Source of the DNA: Candidatus Latescibacterota bacterium
Lineage (GTDB): Bacteria > Latescibacterota > UBA2968 > UBA8231
DNA length: 64,000 bases
Assembly (NCBI GenBank): GCA_022827835.1
Contig: JAJEIO010000012.1
Location: forward strand, 62,001-126,000
Direction of reading: 5' to 3'
Positions 13,730 to 22,216 of the stretch are shown here, piece by piece. How positions within the stretch are numbered: the first letter of the stretch is position 1; every line of letters begins with the position of its first letter. The position numbers were made by a program, and so were the translations under genes. Below the pieces are notes generated by a model. It did no database searches, was not told the origin of the DNA, and saw only the letters and a list, made by a program, of their open reading frames with translations.

Positions 13730-14842
13730 ATGAGAACCAAGACCGAACCCATTGTTGCTGAACATCATTTCGTACTCAATCCCTCACTCAAGTTCATTTT
13801 TTGTGGCGAAGATGAGATCTTGGTGCTACACGGTGTGAGATCACAATTCAACCAAACTATCCGGGACGAAGGGAGAAGTCATCTTCTAGGTCGGGTGCTC
13901 CGTCGTTTGGCCTCGCCAGCTTCTCTGCGCGATCTCCAAGAACAAAAAGTAGTTGGAGAGGACGAACTTGAAGATGTAGAAGAGCTGCTCTCTACTTTGG
14001 CTTCTCAAGGGTTTATCTCTCCAGCCGATGAGAGCCCTATTGCAAGCTATTTGAATGCCATCACAGGTGAAAACCAGATATTCGACAACATTTGTCTTGG
14101 TATCGTAGGAGCCGGTTATATAGGCAGCCGTGTAGCGGAAGAACTCGCGAAGATTGGAGTCGGCCATATGCAAGTTCTGGATGATCGACAAGTCGAAAAT
14201 GTCGCAGTTGATCAGGCTCAGTTTAACCTACCTCAGACTTACATAGAAAAAGGACGGTCGTATGTTGAGTGCTTGGAATCTCATCTGTCAGAACTCGGTT
14301 ACGATCGTTTCAAGGCGATCAAAGAACCCTATCATAATCAAGGGGCCGTAGAAAGTCTGTTTAGCGATTCAAACTTCGTTGTCGTCACCTCTGAAGTATT
14401 CTCTTCTCATCTCTTCCATACCATGGATCTTACGGCTCTTTCTGCCGAAAAGCCATGGATGTCTGCATTTATGGACGGAAGCGAATCCTGTATCGGTCCC
14501 ATTTATGTGCCGGGTGAAACGTGCTGCTACAACGAATTTGAAATCCAATCGGAAGCGACCTTATCTATTCAGAACAGCGAGTACTATACCTATAAAGAAG
14601 AAATGAGCAAGAATGGCCTTTACAGCCATCAATTTGCGTTTCCCCCCTACGCCAGCATAGCCGCCGGTTTTGCGGCAGGTACCGCCTTATCTTTTCTCTT
14701 GTCTGGAAAATCTTTCCTGATAGGCCGATGCTTACGAATCAACTTTGAAAAGCCCTATGTCGATTACGAAGAAATTCTGAAACTGCCCAGATCGCCTGTA
14801 TCTGTCGGTATGAGAAATGGGTATAGACACTTGTTTCTCTAG
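13730..14842 (+). CDS. E1/ThiF-like RiPP cyclodehydratase partner (SagC/McbB-type)
   Basis: The ATG at 13730 lies six bases after AGAGG and is preferred to the ATG at 13724. The 370-residue protein has an N-terminal part (1-95) that fits a winged-helix RiPP-recognition element for binding the leader. A ThiF/E1-like fold follows, with nucleotide-binding motif LGIVGAGYIGSRVAEEL at about 123-139 and VLDDRQVE after it. In TOMM pathways this protein presents the precursor to the YcaO enzyme and activates it. The paired CxxC zinc ligands of canonical E1 proteins are not evident. It is the first gene of a tightly spaced operon running to 21394. Assignment rests on the fold motif and the cluster context. 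Confidence 0.85.
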   Translation: MRTKTEPIVAEHHFVLNPSLKFIFCGEDEILVLHGVRSQFNQTIRDEGRSHLLGRVLRRLASPASLRDLQEQKVVGEDELEDVEELLSTLASQGFISPADESPIASYLNAITGENQIFDNICLGIVGAGYIGSRVAEELAKIGVGHMQVLDDRQVENVAVDQAQFNLPQTYIEKGRSYVECLESHLSELGYDRFKAIKEPYHNQGAVESLFSDSNFVVVTSEVFSSHLFHTMDLTALSAEKPWMSAFMDGSESCIGPIYVPGETCCYNEFEIQSEATLSIQNSEYYTYKEEMSKNGLYSHQFAFPPYASIAAGFAAGTALSFLLSGKSFLIGRCLRINFEKPYVDYEEILKLPRSPVSVGMRNGYRHLFL

Positions 14843-14920
14843 ACATCTCGTTAGATTGGATACTGCCCAATTCAAAGCATATCCTGTCAATCTAGTATAA
14901 CTCACTAAACGGAGTGCAAA

Positions 14921-15724
14921 ATGACTGACGAATCTTCTCATATCGCTTCAGATTCTCTATTGAAAAACCTTCAGATGTTTCTGGAATTGCCAATTATACC
15001 TTCGCCTCACAGTATTGACTTAAGCCACTCGGCGGCTTCGGATTATCTTTATCGACAAGCTAGGGCAAAACCGCATGTGGCCGAATTGTACCACGAAAAT
15101 TCAAAATTGAATCCTCACTCAACTCTTCAGATTCCCTCTGATGCCTCAACGCTTGAACAGGTGCGCCGGTGGTTCTTTGAAACCGCCTATCGCGTTGATG
15201 AAGAAATCTTGATTGCCGACGGCTCTGAGTTGAGAATCCCTTATGACCAACTTCCTGATTGGCTCCAAGGCCCACTGAACCACTTTTCTAAACCAAGCTC
15301 TCTGACCAATTTGCTCTATGCTGCTGACCTGCTCGTGTTGAATGATGGAGTACTCTTCCGCGTAGTCCCAGAGTTAAACTATTTATGGGTTGAGCGTAAA
15401 GTGGAAAATGAAGCCACACTTTTGCTCGACCTTTTCTGGAGGTCGTCGCCCGTGCGCCTTGAAGAGTATTCGACCATGTTAATCGTCATCGCCTGCCCTT
15501 GGAGGTACATGCTTATATATGGCCCCCGAGGCTATCGCCACACTTTGCTCGATATTGGGCGACTGCTGGGATATCTGCAGCATCAGTACTCATCCTTCGG
15601 CTACCCGGCTACCGTCCATCAAGACTTCCTCGATACAAAAGCAGACGAATTCGTACAAGCCGACGGCGTAGAACGGTCCGTTTACGCCCTTCTTACCTTC
15701 TCACCTATTAACGCGGATAAATAG
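14921..15724 (+). CDS. SagB-like nitroreductase-fold protein, degenerate copy
   Basis: This 267-residue protein has hallmarks of the SagB-type dehydrogenase family: VAELYHENSKLNPHS near residue 52, and CPWRYMLIYGPRGYRHTLLDIGR near residue 190, where the family usually has a flavin-site RYRxxLLExG-like segment. The N-terminal RSxRxF flavin-phosphate motif of nitroreductases is missing, and the end after residue 215 is atypical. It may therefore be a non-catalytic partner of the intact SagB-like protein encoded four bases downstream. The start has a GGAG (about eight bases away). The function is inferred from family and context. Confidence 0.7.
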   Translation: MTDESSHIASDSLLKNLQMFLELPIIPSPHSIDLSHSAASDYLYRQARAKPHVAELYHENSKLNPHSTLQIPSDASTLEQVRRWFFETAYRVDEEILIADGSELRIPYDQLPDWLQGPLNHFSKPSSLTNLLYAADLLVLNDGVLFRVVPELNYLWVERKVENEATLLLDLFWRSSPVRLEEYSTMLIVIACPWRYMLIYGPRGYRHTLLDIGRLLGYLQHQYSSFGYPATVHQDFLDTKADEFVQADGVERSVYALLTFSPINADK

Positions 15725-15727
15725 AAA

Positions 15728-16717
15728 ATGACAATCGGTGAAAGAAAGTCCGTTGCGGTAGAAATACCGGATTCCCTACCTCATTCAGAGTCTACTACTG
15801 CTATAGAGCCAGCACTTCTGCAAGAGTTGAAAGGATTCAATTCTCAAGAGCAGCTAGTTTTATGTGAACTTATAAAGCGTACCAAACGGGATAGATCGGT
15901 CAATGGACCTGTAGATGAATTAGCTGTTGTAGTAAATGGACTAAGAGATTTCTCGACAGAAGACGAATGGCTGTTTTTTCTAAAACTGAATGAAAAAATT
16001 GCACCGAACCTACACAAAGAATTCGTTGGAGCGAAGAAAATTCAACTGGATACAATGTTTCCTACTGTGGCCAAATCTATATCGGAAGTAATCAACAGTC
16101 GTACCTCAGTCCGAGATTTCAATGGGTCAGCTCTATCGCTCGAAAAGCTAAGTACACTGTTGAGACAATCCTGTGGTGTACGGGGTACCATGTTTTCATA
16201 TAATCGCCGCGACGTTGCGCTACGCAATTTCCCAACTGCTGGCGGATTACAATGTACTGAGTTATATCTAGTGGTTAATGGAGTATCCGACCTCCTGCAA
16301 GGATTATACCACTACAATCCAATGCAAAATTGCTTGGAACTAATTGAGAAAGGCAACTTTCGGTGGCGTGTGGTCAATTGTTGTCCTAATCATGAATGGT
16401 TATCCGAAGCGAGTGTCGTCATTTTCATTGCCCCTGATATATCGAGGCTTACATGGAAATATGGTACTTATAGATCATACCGATTGGCTCATCTTGAAAC
16501 CGGAGTAGCGAGTCAGAACCTGCATCTTGTCGCCACGGCACTCGGATTGGGATCGTGTATGGTATTTGGCTTTGACGACGAACGCACAGACTCTTTATTG
16601 GGACTGGATGGACGTAGAGAATTTACAACCTTAGTAGTTGCTGTGGGAAATAAAGTAGATAAAGGGGCGCTTCTACGAAAAACTACCAGTAGAAACGATA
16701 GCATTTCAACTGATTAA
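15728..16717 (+). CDS. SagB-type FMN-dependent azoline dehydrogenase
   Basis: The 329-residue protein contains the nitroreductase flavin motif SRTSVRDF at 124-131, the SagB-type RNFPTAGGLQCTELYLVV near 166, and YRLAHLETGVASQNLHLVA in the C-terminal third. Enzymes of this family oxidise azolines formed by YcaO to aromatic thiazoles or oxazoles using FMN. About 120 N-terminal residues precede the flavin domain; they are helical and could contact the partner proteins or the leader. The codon usage is AT-rich compared with the flanking housekeeping genes. It is four bases after the degenerate SagB-like gene and 12 bases before the permease. Confidence 0.85.
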   Translation: MTIGERKSVAVEIPDSLPHSESTTAIEPALLQELKGFNSQEQLVLCELIKRTKRDRSVNGPVDELAVVVNGLRDFSTEDEWLFFLKLNEKIAPNLHKEFVGAKKIQLDTMFPTVAKSISEVINSRTSVRDFNGSALSLEKLSTLLRQSCGVRGTMFSYNRRDVALRNFPTAGGLQCTELYLVVNGVSDLLQGLYHYNPMQNCLELIEKGNFRWRVVNCCPNHEWLSEASVVIFIAPDISRLTWKYGTYRSYRLAHLETGVASQNLHLVATALGLGSCMVFGFDDERTDSLLGLDGRREFTTLVVAVGNKVDKGALLRKTTSRNDSISTD

Positions 16718-16729
16718 GGATTTAATGCA

Positions 16730-17503
16730 ATGACCTTTTTGAGTAGGACTATTTGGCTCCGCAGTTTCGTCGCACTCTGGATAGTCGAGTGCAAATTATT
16801 CTTACGTCAACCTACTTCTGCCTTCTTTACATTTGTACTACCCATCTGTTTTTTTTTACTGTTCGGATCTATATTTGGAGAAGCTCCACTATGGGATCGG
16901 CCCGATGTACGATACATTGATTTCTATGCCCCAGCACTCATGGCTGCATATATCGGCCAAACTGGGCTGATCAACCTCACTAACTCCTTGTCTGAATATC
17001 GTCTGCTCGGCATTCTCAAGCGCTATGTTGTCAGCCCGCTTTCGCTTGGATTCTACCTCTGTGTTCACATTATAATGCAGATAGTCGTATTTACTGTTTC
17101 TGCTTTGAGTTTATTCGTGGTCGCAGAGAGTGTTTTTGATCTTCATTTTCGCGGGCATTTGATAGTTGTCCTTTTTGTGGGGATAATCTGCATCGCTTGC
17201 TTTTTGGCTTTGGGTTTCTTAGTAAATAGTATTTCCAAATCTCCAAGAAGCACTCAAGCTCTGTGCCAATTTTTATTTCTTACCATGTTTTTTATGTCAG
17301 GTGCTACTTTTCCTCGGCAAATGTTTCCAGATTGGCTACGGACTTTGAGCTGGGGTTCCCCTTTGACCCATGTCGTTATAGCCTTCTCTGGTGTATGGCT
17401 CGGGGATCCGATATCTCAGCACGTAAAATCATTACTGTTTCTTACAGTCATAACAGTGCTATCTTATCTAATCTCTACTCGAACATTCAAATGGGAGGTG
17501 TAG
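16730..17503 (+). CDS. ABC-2 type permease, RiPP export
   Basis: This 257-residue integral membrane protein has about six hydrophobic spans and the ABC-2 layout, including IGQTGLINLTNSLSEYRLLGILKRYVVSPL (coupling region, residues near 78-107) and a C-terminal FMSGATFPRQMFPDWLRTLSWGSPLTHV segment near 185. It probably forms the membrane part of the exporter with the ATPase encoded at 19706, as SagH does with SagG. It sits between the dehydrogenase and YcaO genes in a single operon. The direction of transport is taken from the family, not shown by the sequence. Confidence 0.85.
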   Translation: MTFLSRTIWLRSFVALWIVECKLFLRQPTSAFFTFVLPICFFLLFGSIFGEAPLWDRPDVRYIDFYAPALMAAYIGQTGLINLTNSLSEYRLLGILKRYVVSPLSLGFYLCVHIIMQIVVFTVSALSLFVVAESVFDLHFRGHLIVVLFVGIICIACFLALGFLVNSISKSPRSTQALCQFLFLTMFFMSGATFPRQMFPDWLRTLSWGSPLTHVVIAFSGVWLGDPISQHVKSLLFLTVITVLSYLISTRTFKWEV

Positions 17504-17510
17504 ATCCATT

Positions 17511-18974
17511 ATGGTCTCTCTAAAGTTGGATTACAGTTACGTAAACTCTTATCGAGAATTTTTGCCTAACGTTATGAGCAAAAAAGAAGGTAAAGCAATC
17601 CAAGAAATGCTCTCTTGGTACTTTCCTAATGGTCCAATCCAATTTTCGACTAATTATAACGGTGGAGCTGGAATTTCTCAAGCCGTAGTAGCAAATAGTG
17701 AGCACTGGAACACAGATCAAGTCATGAGTCAGATTCTTGGTCTGCCATCACTTAACTTTGATTTGAAATCTTCTGTGATAGCAGGTGGTAAAGGCTTTAG
17801 GCTTGCGTCTTCTTTTTTATCCGGTCTAGGAGAAAGCGTTGAAAGGCTGTCAGGAGCGTTTGCTTTCTTCAAAAAGGACTTAGAAATATGTGCCGGATCC
17901 TATAGTTCACTACAGAAAGCCGGTCAAAATGCTATTTCTCCAGAAGAACTTCCCTTGTTTGCAGACGAACAATACGCTTCCCCTGACTTTTTTTTTCACC
18001 CCTTTACTCACGACACCGAATTTAACTGGATCAAGGGACATCGGCTCATCAGCCAAGAAGACATCTGGATTCCTTTACAGCTCGTACTCTTTTTTTATGT
18101 TCCGTCTATTGAGGAGACGCGAATCGGCTATTCATCTTCATCTGGGATGGCTTCGCATATAGATGAACCTCTAGCTATTATTGCGGGAGTGACGGAACTC
18201 TTTGAGCGCGATGCATTAATGGTATCTTGGTATGCAAATATCCCTCTATATCGAGTAGAAGCCGATAGGTCACTTTCTTCTAGGGAGACTAACAGAGCCT
18301 TAGAACATATCAAGTATCGGGACAGCGATGTAGATTTCTGGTTACACGACGTCGGCTTTTTCAATTTGCCCTGCATCTCGGCAACTCAACGGGTACCGTA
18401 CTACAAAAAATTTGCCTATCAGGCTGGAGCGGCAGTGGCTTTAGATGGAGAAGAAGCATTCACCCAAGCCTTATTAGAATATGGACAGTCCGAACTGCAA
18501 TTGAAATGTGCTATGTTAGCACCTCAAAGACAACTGTATAGAGGTGTTGAGGTTATATTTGATGCTCCTCCAGACAAACCTCTGGCCGAGATGAGTACAT
18601 TCTTGGAGACCATTGGATATTATGGATATGCTGAGAATGCCGAACGCCTAGAGAAATTTTTTCGTAGTGATGATACGGTGGTTCTGTCGGAATTGCCAAA
18701 GGCAAGATTTAAAGATTCAGAAAGGCAATTAGGGTATCTCAAAGAGATTCTTCAACAGTACAACATAGACCCTATTATCATTGATTGTACCCATGAACAG
18801 ATGTCTCAGGTAAAGGTTGTCAAAGCATTCATTCCTGAGTTAGTACAGCCGCATGTCAGTGCATATCCCTATTTGGGACATCCTCGTATTTACGAACTAC
18901 CCATGAAAATGGGACTGAAAGATAAGCCTCTCACATTTAAAGAGCTCAAGCTAGGGCCTGTCCCTTTTCCTTAA
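17511..18974 (+). CDS. YcaO-domain cyclodehydratase, azoline-forming (SagD-type)
   Basis: The 487-residue protein carries the YcaO ATP-binding signatures: AGGKG at 91-95, GESVERLSG at 107-115 and TELFERDAL at 228-236, whose Glu and Arg residues contact Mg-ATP in this family. It ends in GPVPFP; the terminal PxPxP (PVPFP) is the hallmark of YcaO proteins that make azolines, as it orders the active site. It would phosphorylate the amide backbone and cyclise Cys of the precursor peptides into thiazolines, with the E1-like protein at 13730 as partner. The gene begins seven bases after the permease stop. Hand-counted GC of one 60-base line (17581-17640) is 38%. Confidence 0.93.
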   Translation: MVSLKLDYSYVNSYREFLPNVMSKKEGKAIQEMLSWYFPNGPIQFSTNYNGGAGISQAVVANSEHWNTDQVMSQILGLPSLNFDLKSSVIAGGKGFRLASSFLSGLGESVERLSGAFAFFKKDLEICAGSYSSLQKAGQNAISPEELPLFADEQYASPDFFFHPFTHDTEFNWIKGHRLISQEDIWIPLQLVLFFYVPSIEETRIGYSSSSGMASHIDEPLAIIAGVTELFERDALMVSWYANIPLYRVEADRSLSSRETNRALEHIKYRDSDVDFWLHDVGFFNLPCISATQRVPYYKKFAYQAGAAVALDGEEAFTQALLEYGQSELQLKCAMLAPQRQLYRGVEVIFDAPPDKPLAEMSTFLETIGYYGYAENAERLEKFFRSDDTVVLSELPKARFKDSERQLGYLKEILQQYNIDPIIIDCTHEQMSQVKVVKAFIPELVQPHVSAYPYLGHPRIYELPMKMGLKDKPLTFKELKLGPVPFP

Positions 18975-18989
18975 GCTTCGTTGAGAACC

Positions 18990-19718
18990 ATGTTTTGTCT
19001 TGTTTTTGTCTTGGCATATCCGGGCATCCTTTATGCAGTATATACATGTTTATATCTGATGAGTAGTTCGGCATTATTCGGAAAGATACTGAACGCAAGA
19101 TTGGATCGCTATGACTTTATCGTACCTTTGGTATCTCTTGCGGCTGTCTTGGCTCTGATTCTGAGCATGTGTGATTCAACTATCCATATATTGGCCTCCG
19201 CCTTTGAATGGCCTATATGGTTCGACTTGCCAATATACTTGTCACTCGGCATTGCGATTTTTATTGGTGTGAGCGTGGGGGTGGCTTTTTATTTTTTTGA
19301 GATCATTATATCGCAAGCATGGCTAAAACTGCGGATGGGAAACAACCCGACGGCAAGGCAATGGATGTTTGGGGAGACTAGACGCATTGTGAATCAGGGA
19401 CAAAGATTACCTATAGGTATATTATTGGGTTCCGTTCTTAGTGAATCTTTTTTAGAGGAGGTACTATGGAGATGCTACTTAATTTCTTATACAACTGATA
19501 TCTTAAATATGCCTGCACAATACGCGATCGCTATTTCTTCCGTAGCATTTGGAATGAATCATATAGCCTATGGTTTGGCAAATGTGCTCTCTAAAACCTT
19601 GTTCGGTGCAATCTTGAGTCTCCTATATCTCGCCTCCAATAGCCTTTTGCCATGCATATTGTGCCATCAAGTCTTCAACCTTATGGTTTTTAAAATTCGC
19701 ATCGAATGGAAATCATGA
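18990..19718 (+). CDS. CPBP-family intramembrane metalloprotease (SagE-like)
   Basis: The 242-residue membrane protein has several hydrophobic spans and the Abi/CPBP catalytic motifs: ESFLEEVLWRCYL (EExxxR) near residue 152, FGMNHIAYG near residue 187, and HQVFN near the C-terminus. In streptolysin S-type clusters the equivalent protein is proposed to cleave the leader or to give self-immunity. The ATG at 18990 is used; a TTG three codons upstream (18981) is an alternative. The end overlaps the start of the ABC ATPase gene by 13 bases, so both are translated together. Confidence 0.85.
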   Translation: MFCLVFVLAYPGILYAVYTCLYLMSSSALFGKILNARLDRYDFIVPLVSLAAVLALILSMCDSTIHILASAFEWPIWFDLPIYLSLGIAIFIGVSVGVAFYFFEIIISQAWLKLRMGNNPTARQWMFGETRRIVNQGQRLPIGILLGSVLSESFLEEVLWRCYLISYTTDILNMPAQYAIAISSVAFGMNHIAYGLANVLSKTLFGAILSLLYLASNSLLPCILCHQVFNLMVFKIRIEWKS

Positions 19719-21394
19719 CTGCAATGTCGAGTAGCTCACCTCCGGCCAATGCAAGCGGTGATCAAATCCCCATTATAGAGGTAAGTAACTTATGCAAAAG
19801 TTACGACGGGTTCGCCGCCGTTCAAAACGCAAATTTTACCGTATATCCACAACAAGTTTTTTGCCTAGTAGGACCCAACGGAGCAGGTAAAACATCTATC
19901 ATAGATTGCATTGTAGGCTTAAAAAAGCCCGATACTGGAGACATTCACTTGTTTGGCGAAAGTATCTCCGATCTGCGGCGGCGCAAGGACATATGCAGTA
20001 AAATCGGCATTCAATTTCAAGAAGACTCTCTCTATAATGATATTCGAGTCAGAGAGGCACTAGGCCTTTATGCAAAAATGTATCAGGATCCGGTTAATCC
20101 TGATGATTTAATCGACGTTTTTGAGCTGCAACGTCAGCAGAAAATCGCCTATAAAGATCTGTCGGGAGGAGAAAAGCGCAGGCTGCTCATTGCCATTGCC
20201 TTAGTGGGCAAACCTGCACTACTGATCCTCGATGAACCGTCGAGTAACTTGGATCCGCACCTACGTCGGCAACTCTGGGATGTACTAAACCAGTACCGTC
20301 GCCAAGGTCTCACCATTGTCATGACTACCCACAACATGCAAGAAGCTCAGCAGTACAGCGATGTGGTCTGCGTGATGAGCAAGGGCCAAATCATTGCCTC
20401 GGGTTCAGTACCGCAACTGCTCGAAAAGTTTCAGTTAAATCTCAAAGTAGAGGTGGAAACCGAAGTCAATCCCAAAATCTTGGCAGACTGTCCTGGAGTA
20501 ACCCACATCAACGACAGTTCCCAAGGCACGTATATATATGGTAAGGATGAGGTGTTTAAGAATGCAGTTATAGACCGTCTTAACAGCTTTAACATACATC
20601 AATTTTCCGTAAAAACCGCGGATCTTGAAGATGTGTACCTATTCGCCACAGGAAGCCGATATATGCGCTATGGTCAAAAAAACGCAAGAAATGATCGAAG
20701 CATAGAATCAGAGGCTCTTTTCGTCGAGGGCCAAGAGCTTCTTCAGCAGGCAATTGACACCTCCAATCCCGACCAATTATACGAGGCACAGAAACTGTTT
20801 GACCGTGTTCGCCAAAACGGTAATTACGAGATATTTGCCCTGTATTACCTGGCTTTGTGCGAGTATCGTCTCGCCACGCTTTTTGCGGCCACTCCTGGCG
20901 AGCAGGTCGAGTGCATTAATCGAACGATAGAGCATCTCAAAGAGGCCATTGAGTTGGAAGACAACTTCAGCGACGCCTATGCCCTCTTAGCTAGTGCCTA
21001 TGGCCAGAAACTAAGCCTGAAGCCTCATTTGGGTATGGCGTTAGGCCCTGATACTAAAAGGGTTCTTGAAAAATCCAAGCGACTCGATGGCAACAATCCC
21101 CGCGTCGTCTTAATAGATGGAATGAGCGATTATTATACTCCTACTATGTTCGGCGGCGACAAGAAGCGAGCCATCTCTAAGATGGAGCAGGCCCTTGAGT
21201 TGTTCGCTAAAGAGGAAATTCGCGATCCCTTTCAACCCTCTTGGGGCTACGACGAAGCCTGCGCCCACTTGGGTATCATGCGTCAAGAGGACGGAGACAT
21301 TGAGGGGGCAAGGGAAGCCTTTGTCAAAGCCCTCGACGTGAATCCCAACAACGGCTGGGTGAAATCCCAGTTGTTACCGGGATTGGATAGTTAA
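19706..21394 (+). CDS. ABC transporter ATPase fused to a TPR domain
   Basis: Residues 20-240 form a standard ABC ATPase: Walker A GPNGAGKT (56-63), signature LSGGE (152-156), Walker B LLILDEPSS (around 173-181) and the H-loop THNMQEA. Residues 245-315 resemble the C-terminal domain found after many drug or peptide exporters' ATPases. From about 330 to 562 there is a TPR-rich domain not usual in exporter ATPases. Its segments NPRVVL, MFGGDKKRA, ALELFAKEE, and the final GWVKSQLLPGLDS align with NPRVVL, MFGGSKEKG, AAELFAQEE and GWVRDWLLPELEK in the secreted TPR protein at 24770. The ATPase probably powers export through the permease at 16730; the tail may recruit a partner. Confidence 0.9.
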   Translation: MEIMTAMSSSSPPANASGDQIPIIEVSNLCKSYDGFAAVQNANFTVYPQQVFCLVGPNGAGKTSIIDCIVGLKKPDTGDIHLFGESISDLRRRKDICSKIGIQFQEDSLYNDIRVREALGLYAKMYQDPVNPDDLIDVFELQRQQKIAYKDLSGGEKRRLLIAIALVGKPALLILDEPSSNLDPHLRRQLWDVLNQYRRQGLTIVMTTHNMQEAQQYSDVVCVMSKGQIIASGSVPQLLEKFQLNLKVEVETEVNPKILADCPGVTHINDSSQGTYIYGKDEVFKNAVIDRLNSFNIHQFSVKTADLEDVYLFATGSRYMRYGQKNARNDRSIESEALFVEGQELLQQAIDTSNPDQLYEAQKLFDRVRQNGNYEIFALYYLALCEYRLATLFAATPGEQVECINRTIEHLKEAIELEDNFSDAYALLASAYGQKLSLKPHLGMALGPDTKRVLEKSKRLDGNNPRVVLIDGMSDYYTPTMFGGDKKRAISKMEQALELFAKEEIRDPFQPSWGYDEACAHLGIMRQEDGDIEGAREAFVKALDVNPNNGWVKSQLLPGLDS

Positions 21395-21492
21395 TCGCAG
21401 TGGATAAAAGATGTACAGTTCACTGCCGCGTCAGTTGCAGATGCTCTGGAGATCGTCCCCGACAACAGGTACACACCTGCAAAAAAAATGAG

Positions 21493-21520
21493 TTGACAAA
21501 GCTTCTAACGGCTCTATTTT
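21493..21520 (+). promoter_or_regulatory. promoter for the membrane protein/regulator/TonB operon
   Basis: A perfect TTGACA (21493-21498) is followed after 16 bases by TATTTT (21515-21520). It lies about 100 bases before the ATG at 21617 and is the first convincing promoter after the RiPP operon. Confidence 0.6.
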
Positions 21521-21526
21521 ATAGAG
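21512..21526. promoter_or_regulatory. palindromic operator overlapping the -10
   Basis: CTCTAT-TTT-ATAGAG is a perfect 6+6 inverted repeat centred on the -10 element. The winged-helix regulator encoded at 22191 is the obvious candidate to bind it, giving autoregulation. This is inferred from position only. Confidence 0.5.
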
Positions 21527-21564
21527 AACTCTGCATTAGTTAAAGAGCTTTCATCATCAGAAAA

Positions 21565-21597
21565 GGCCGTCGTCCCGTTGCCCTCGGGGCGACGGCC
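21565..21597 (+). promoter_or_regulatory. strong leader hairpin before the Shine-Dalgarno sequence
   Basis: GGCCGTCG pairs with CGACGGCC, continuing with CCCG/CGGG across one wobble, giving a stem of about 13 bp with a short loop. It ends five bases before AAGGAGG (21603-21609). No T-run follows, so it is a leader structure rather than a terminator. Confidence 0.5.
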
Positions 21598-21616
21598 CAC
21601 ACAAGGAGGATTTCTC

Positions 21617-22216
21617 ATGGACCCCAAAGTGACGCAGAAGCTCGAAGAGGACGTGTCCTTTGTTCGCCAAGCGGTGGAGCAGCGGGACGACGGCCAGTAC
21701 CGCACGCTGGGGATCACCGTCCTGTGGGCGATGATCATTGCCGTCGGATACACTCTGAACGATTTCGCCGTGGAATACTCGCCCCTGTTCTGGACCATCG
21801 CCCCTGTAGCTGGTTTCCTGGTCAGTTGCGGCCTCGGTGCTTGGCAGGGAAGAAAACAGGGAGTCCGCATGCCGGGGCTGGGGAGGAGACATGCTCTGCA
21901 CTGGGGCACCATCTTCTTCGCAGTAGTGGCGGTGACTTCCATCGCCCTTTCCCACCGTATCGACGGTCGGGTCATCGGGCAGCTCTTCGCCCTCATCTCT
22001 GGTGTGGTATTCTTTCTGGGCGGGCTGCACTTGGACCGGCGCACTCTCTGGCCGGGGGTGCTGCTCATCTGCGGGTCGGTCGCGATCGATCACATCCAAC
22101 CCTATCCCTGGACCACGGTCGGATTGGCCACTGCCGCCGGCCTAGTGGTCAGTGCCCTATGGATGAAACCGAAGGATGAGGAAGCGAAGGATGAGAAAGT
22201 CCTCGCAACCGGCTGA
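21617..22216 (+). CDS. integral membrane protein, unknown function
   Basis: The ATG at 21617 follows AAGGAGG by seven bases; an open frame beginning 39 bases earlier would read through the leader hairpin. The 199-residue product has a hydrophilic N-terminus (about 1-30), five or six hydrophobic spans, and a charged Lys/Glu tail. No motif is recognised. Membrane proteins paired with a small winged-helix regulator often form a sensor or regulator pair. Its 3' end overlaps the regulator gene, so the two are translationally coupled. Confidence 0.75.
   Translation: MDPKVTQKLEEDVSFVRQAVEQRDDGQYRTLGITVLWAMIIAVGYTLNDFAVEYSPLFWTIAPVAGFLVSCGLGAWQGRKQGVRMPGLGRRHALHWGTIFFAVVAVTSIALSHRIDGRVIGQLFALISGVVFFLGGLHLDRRTLWPGVLLICGSVAIDHIQPYPWTTVGLATAAGLVVSALWMKPKDEEAKDEKVLATG

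Noticed and set aside
13054..21394. Transposase or integrase borders of the RiPP island
   Set aside because: Despite the composition shift, no transposase, integrase, terminal inverted repeat or duplicated attachment site was seen at either edge.
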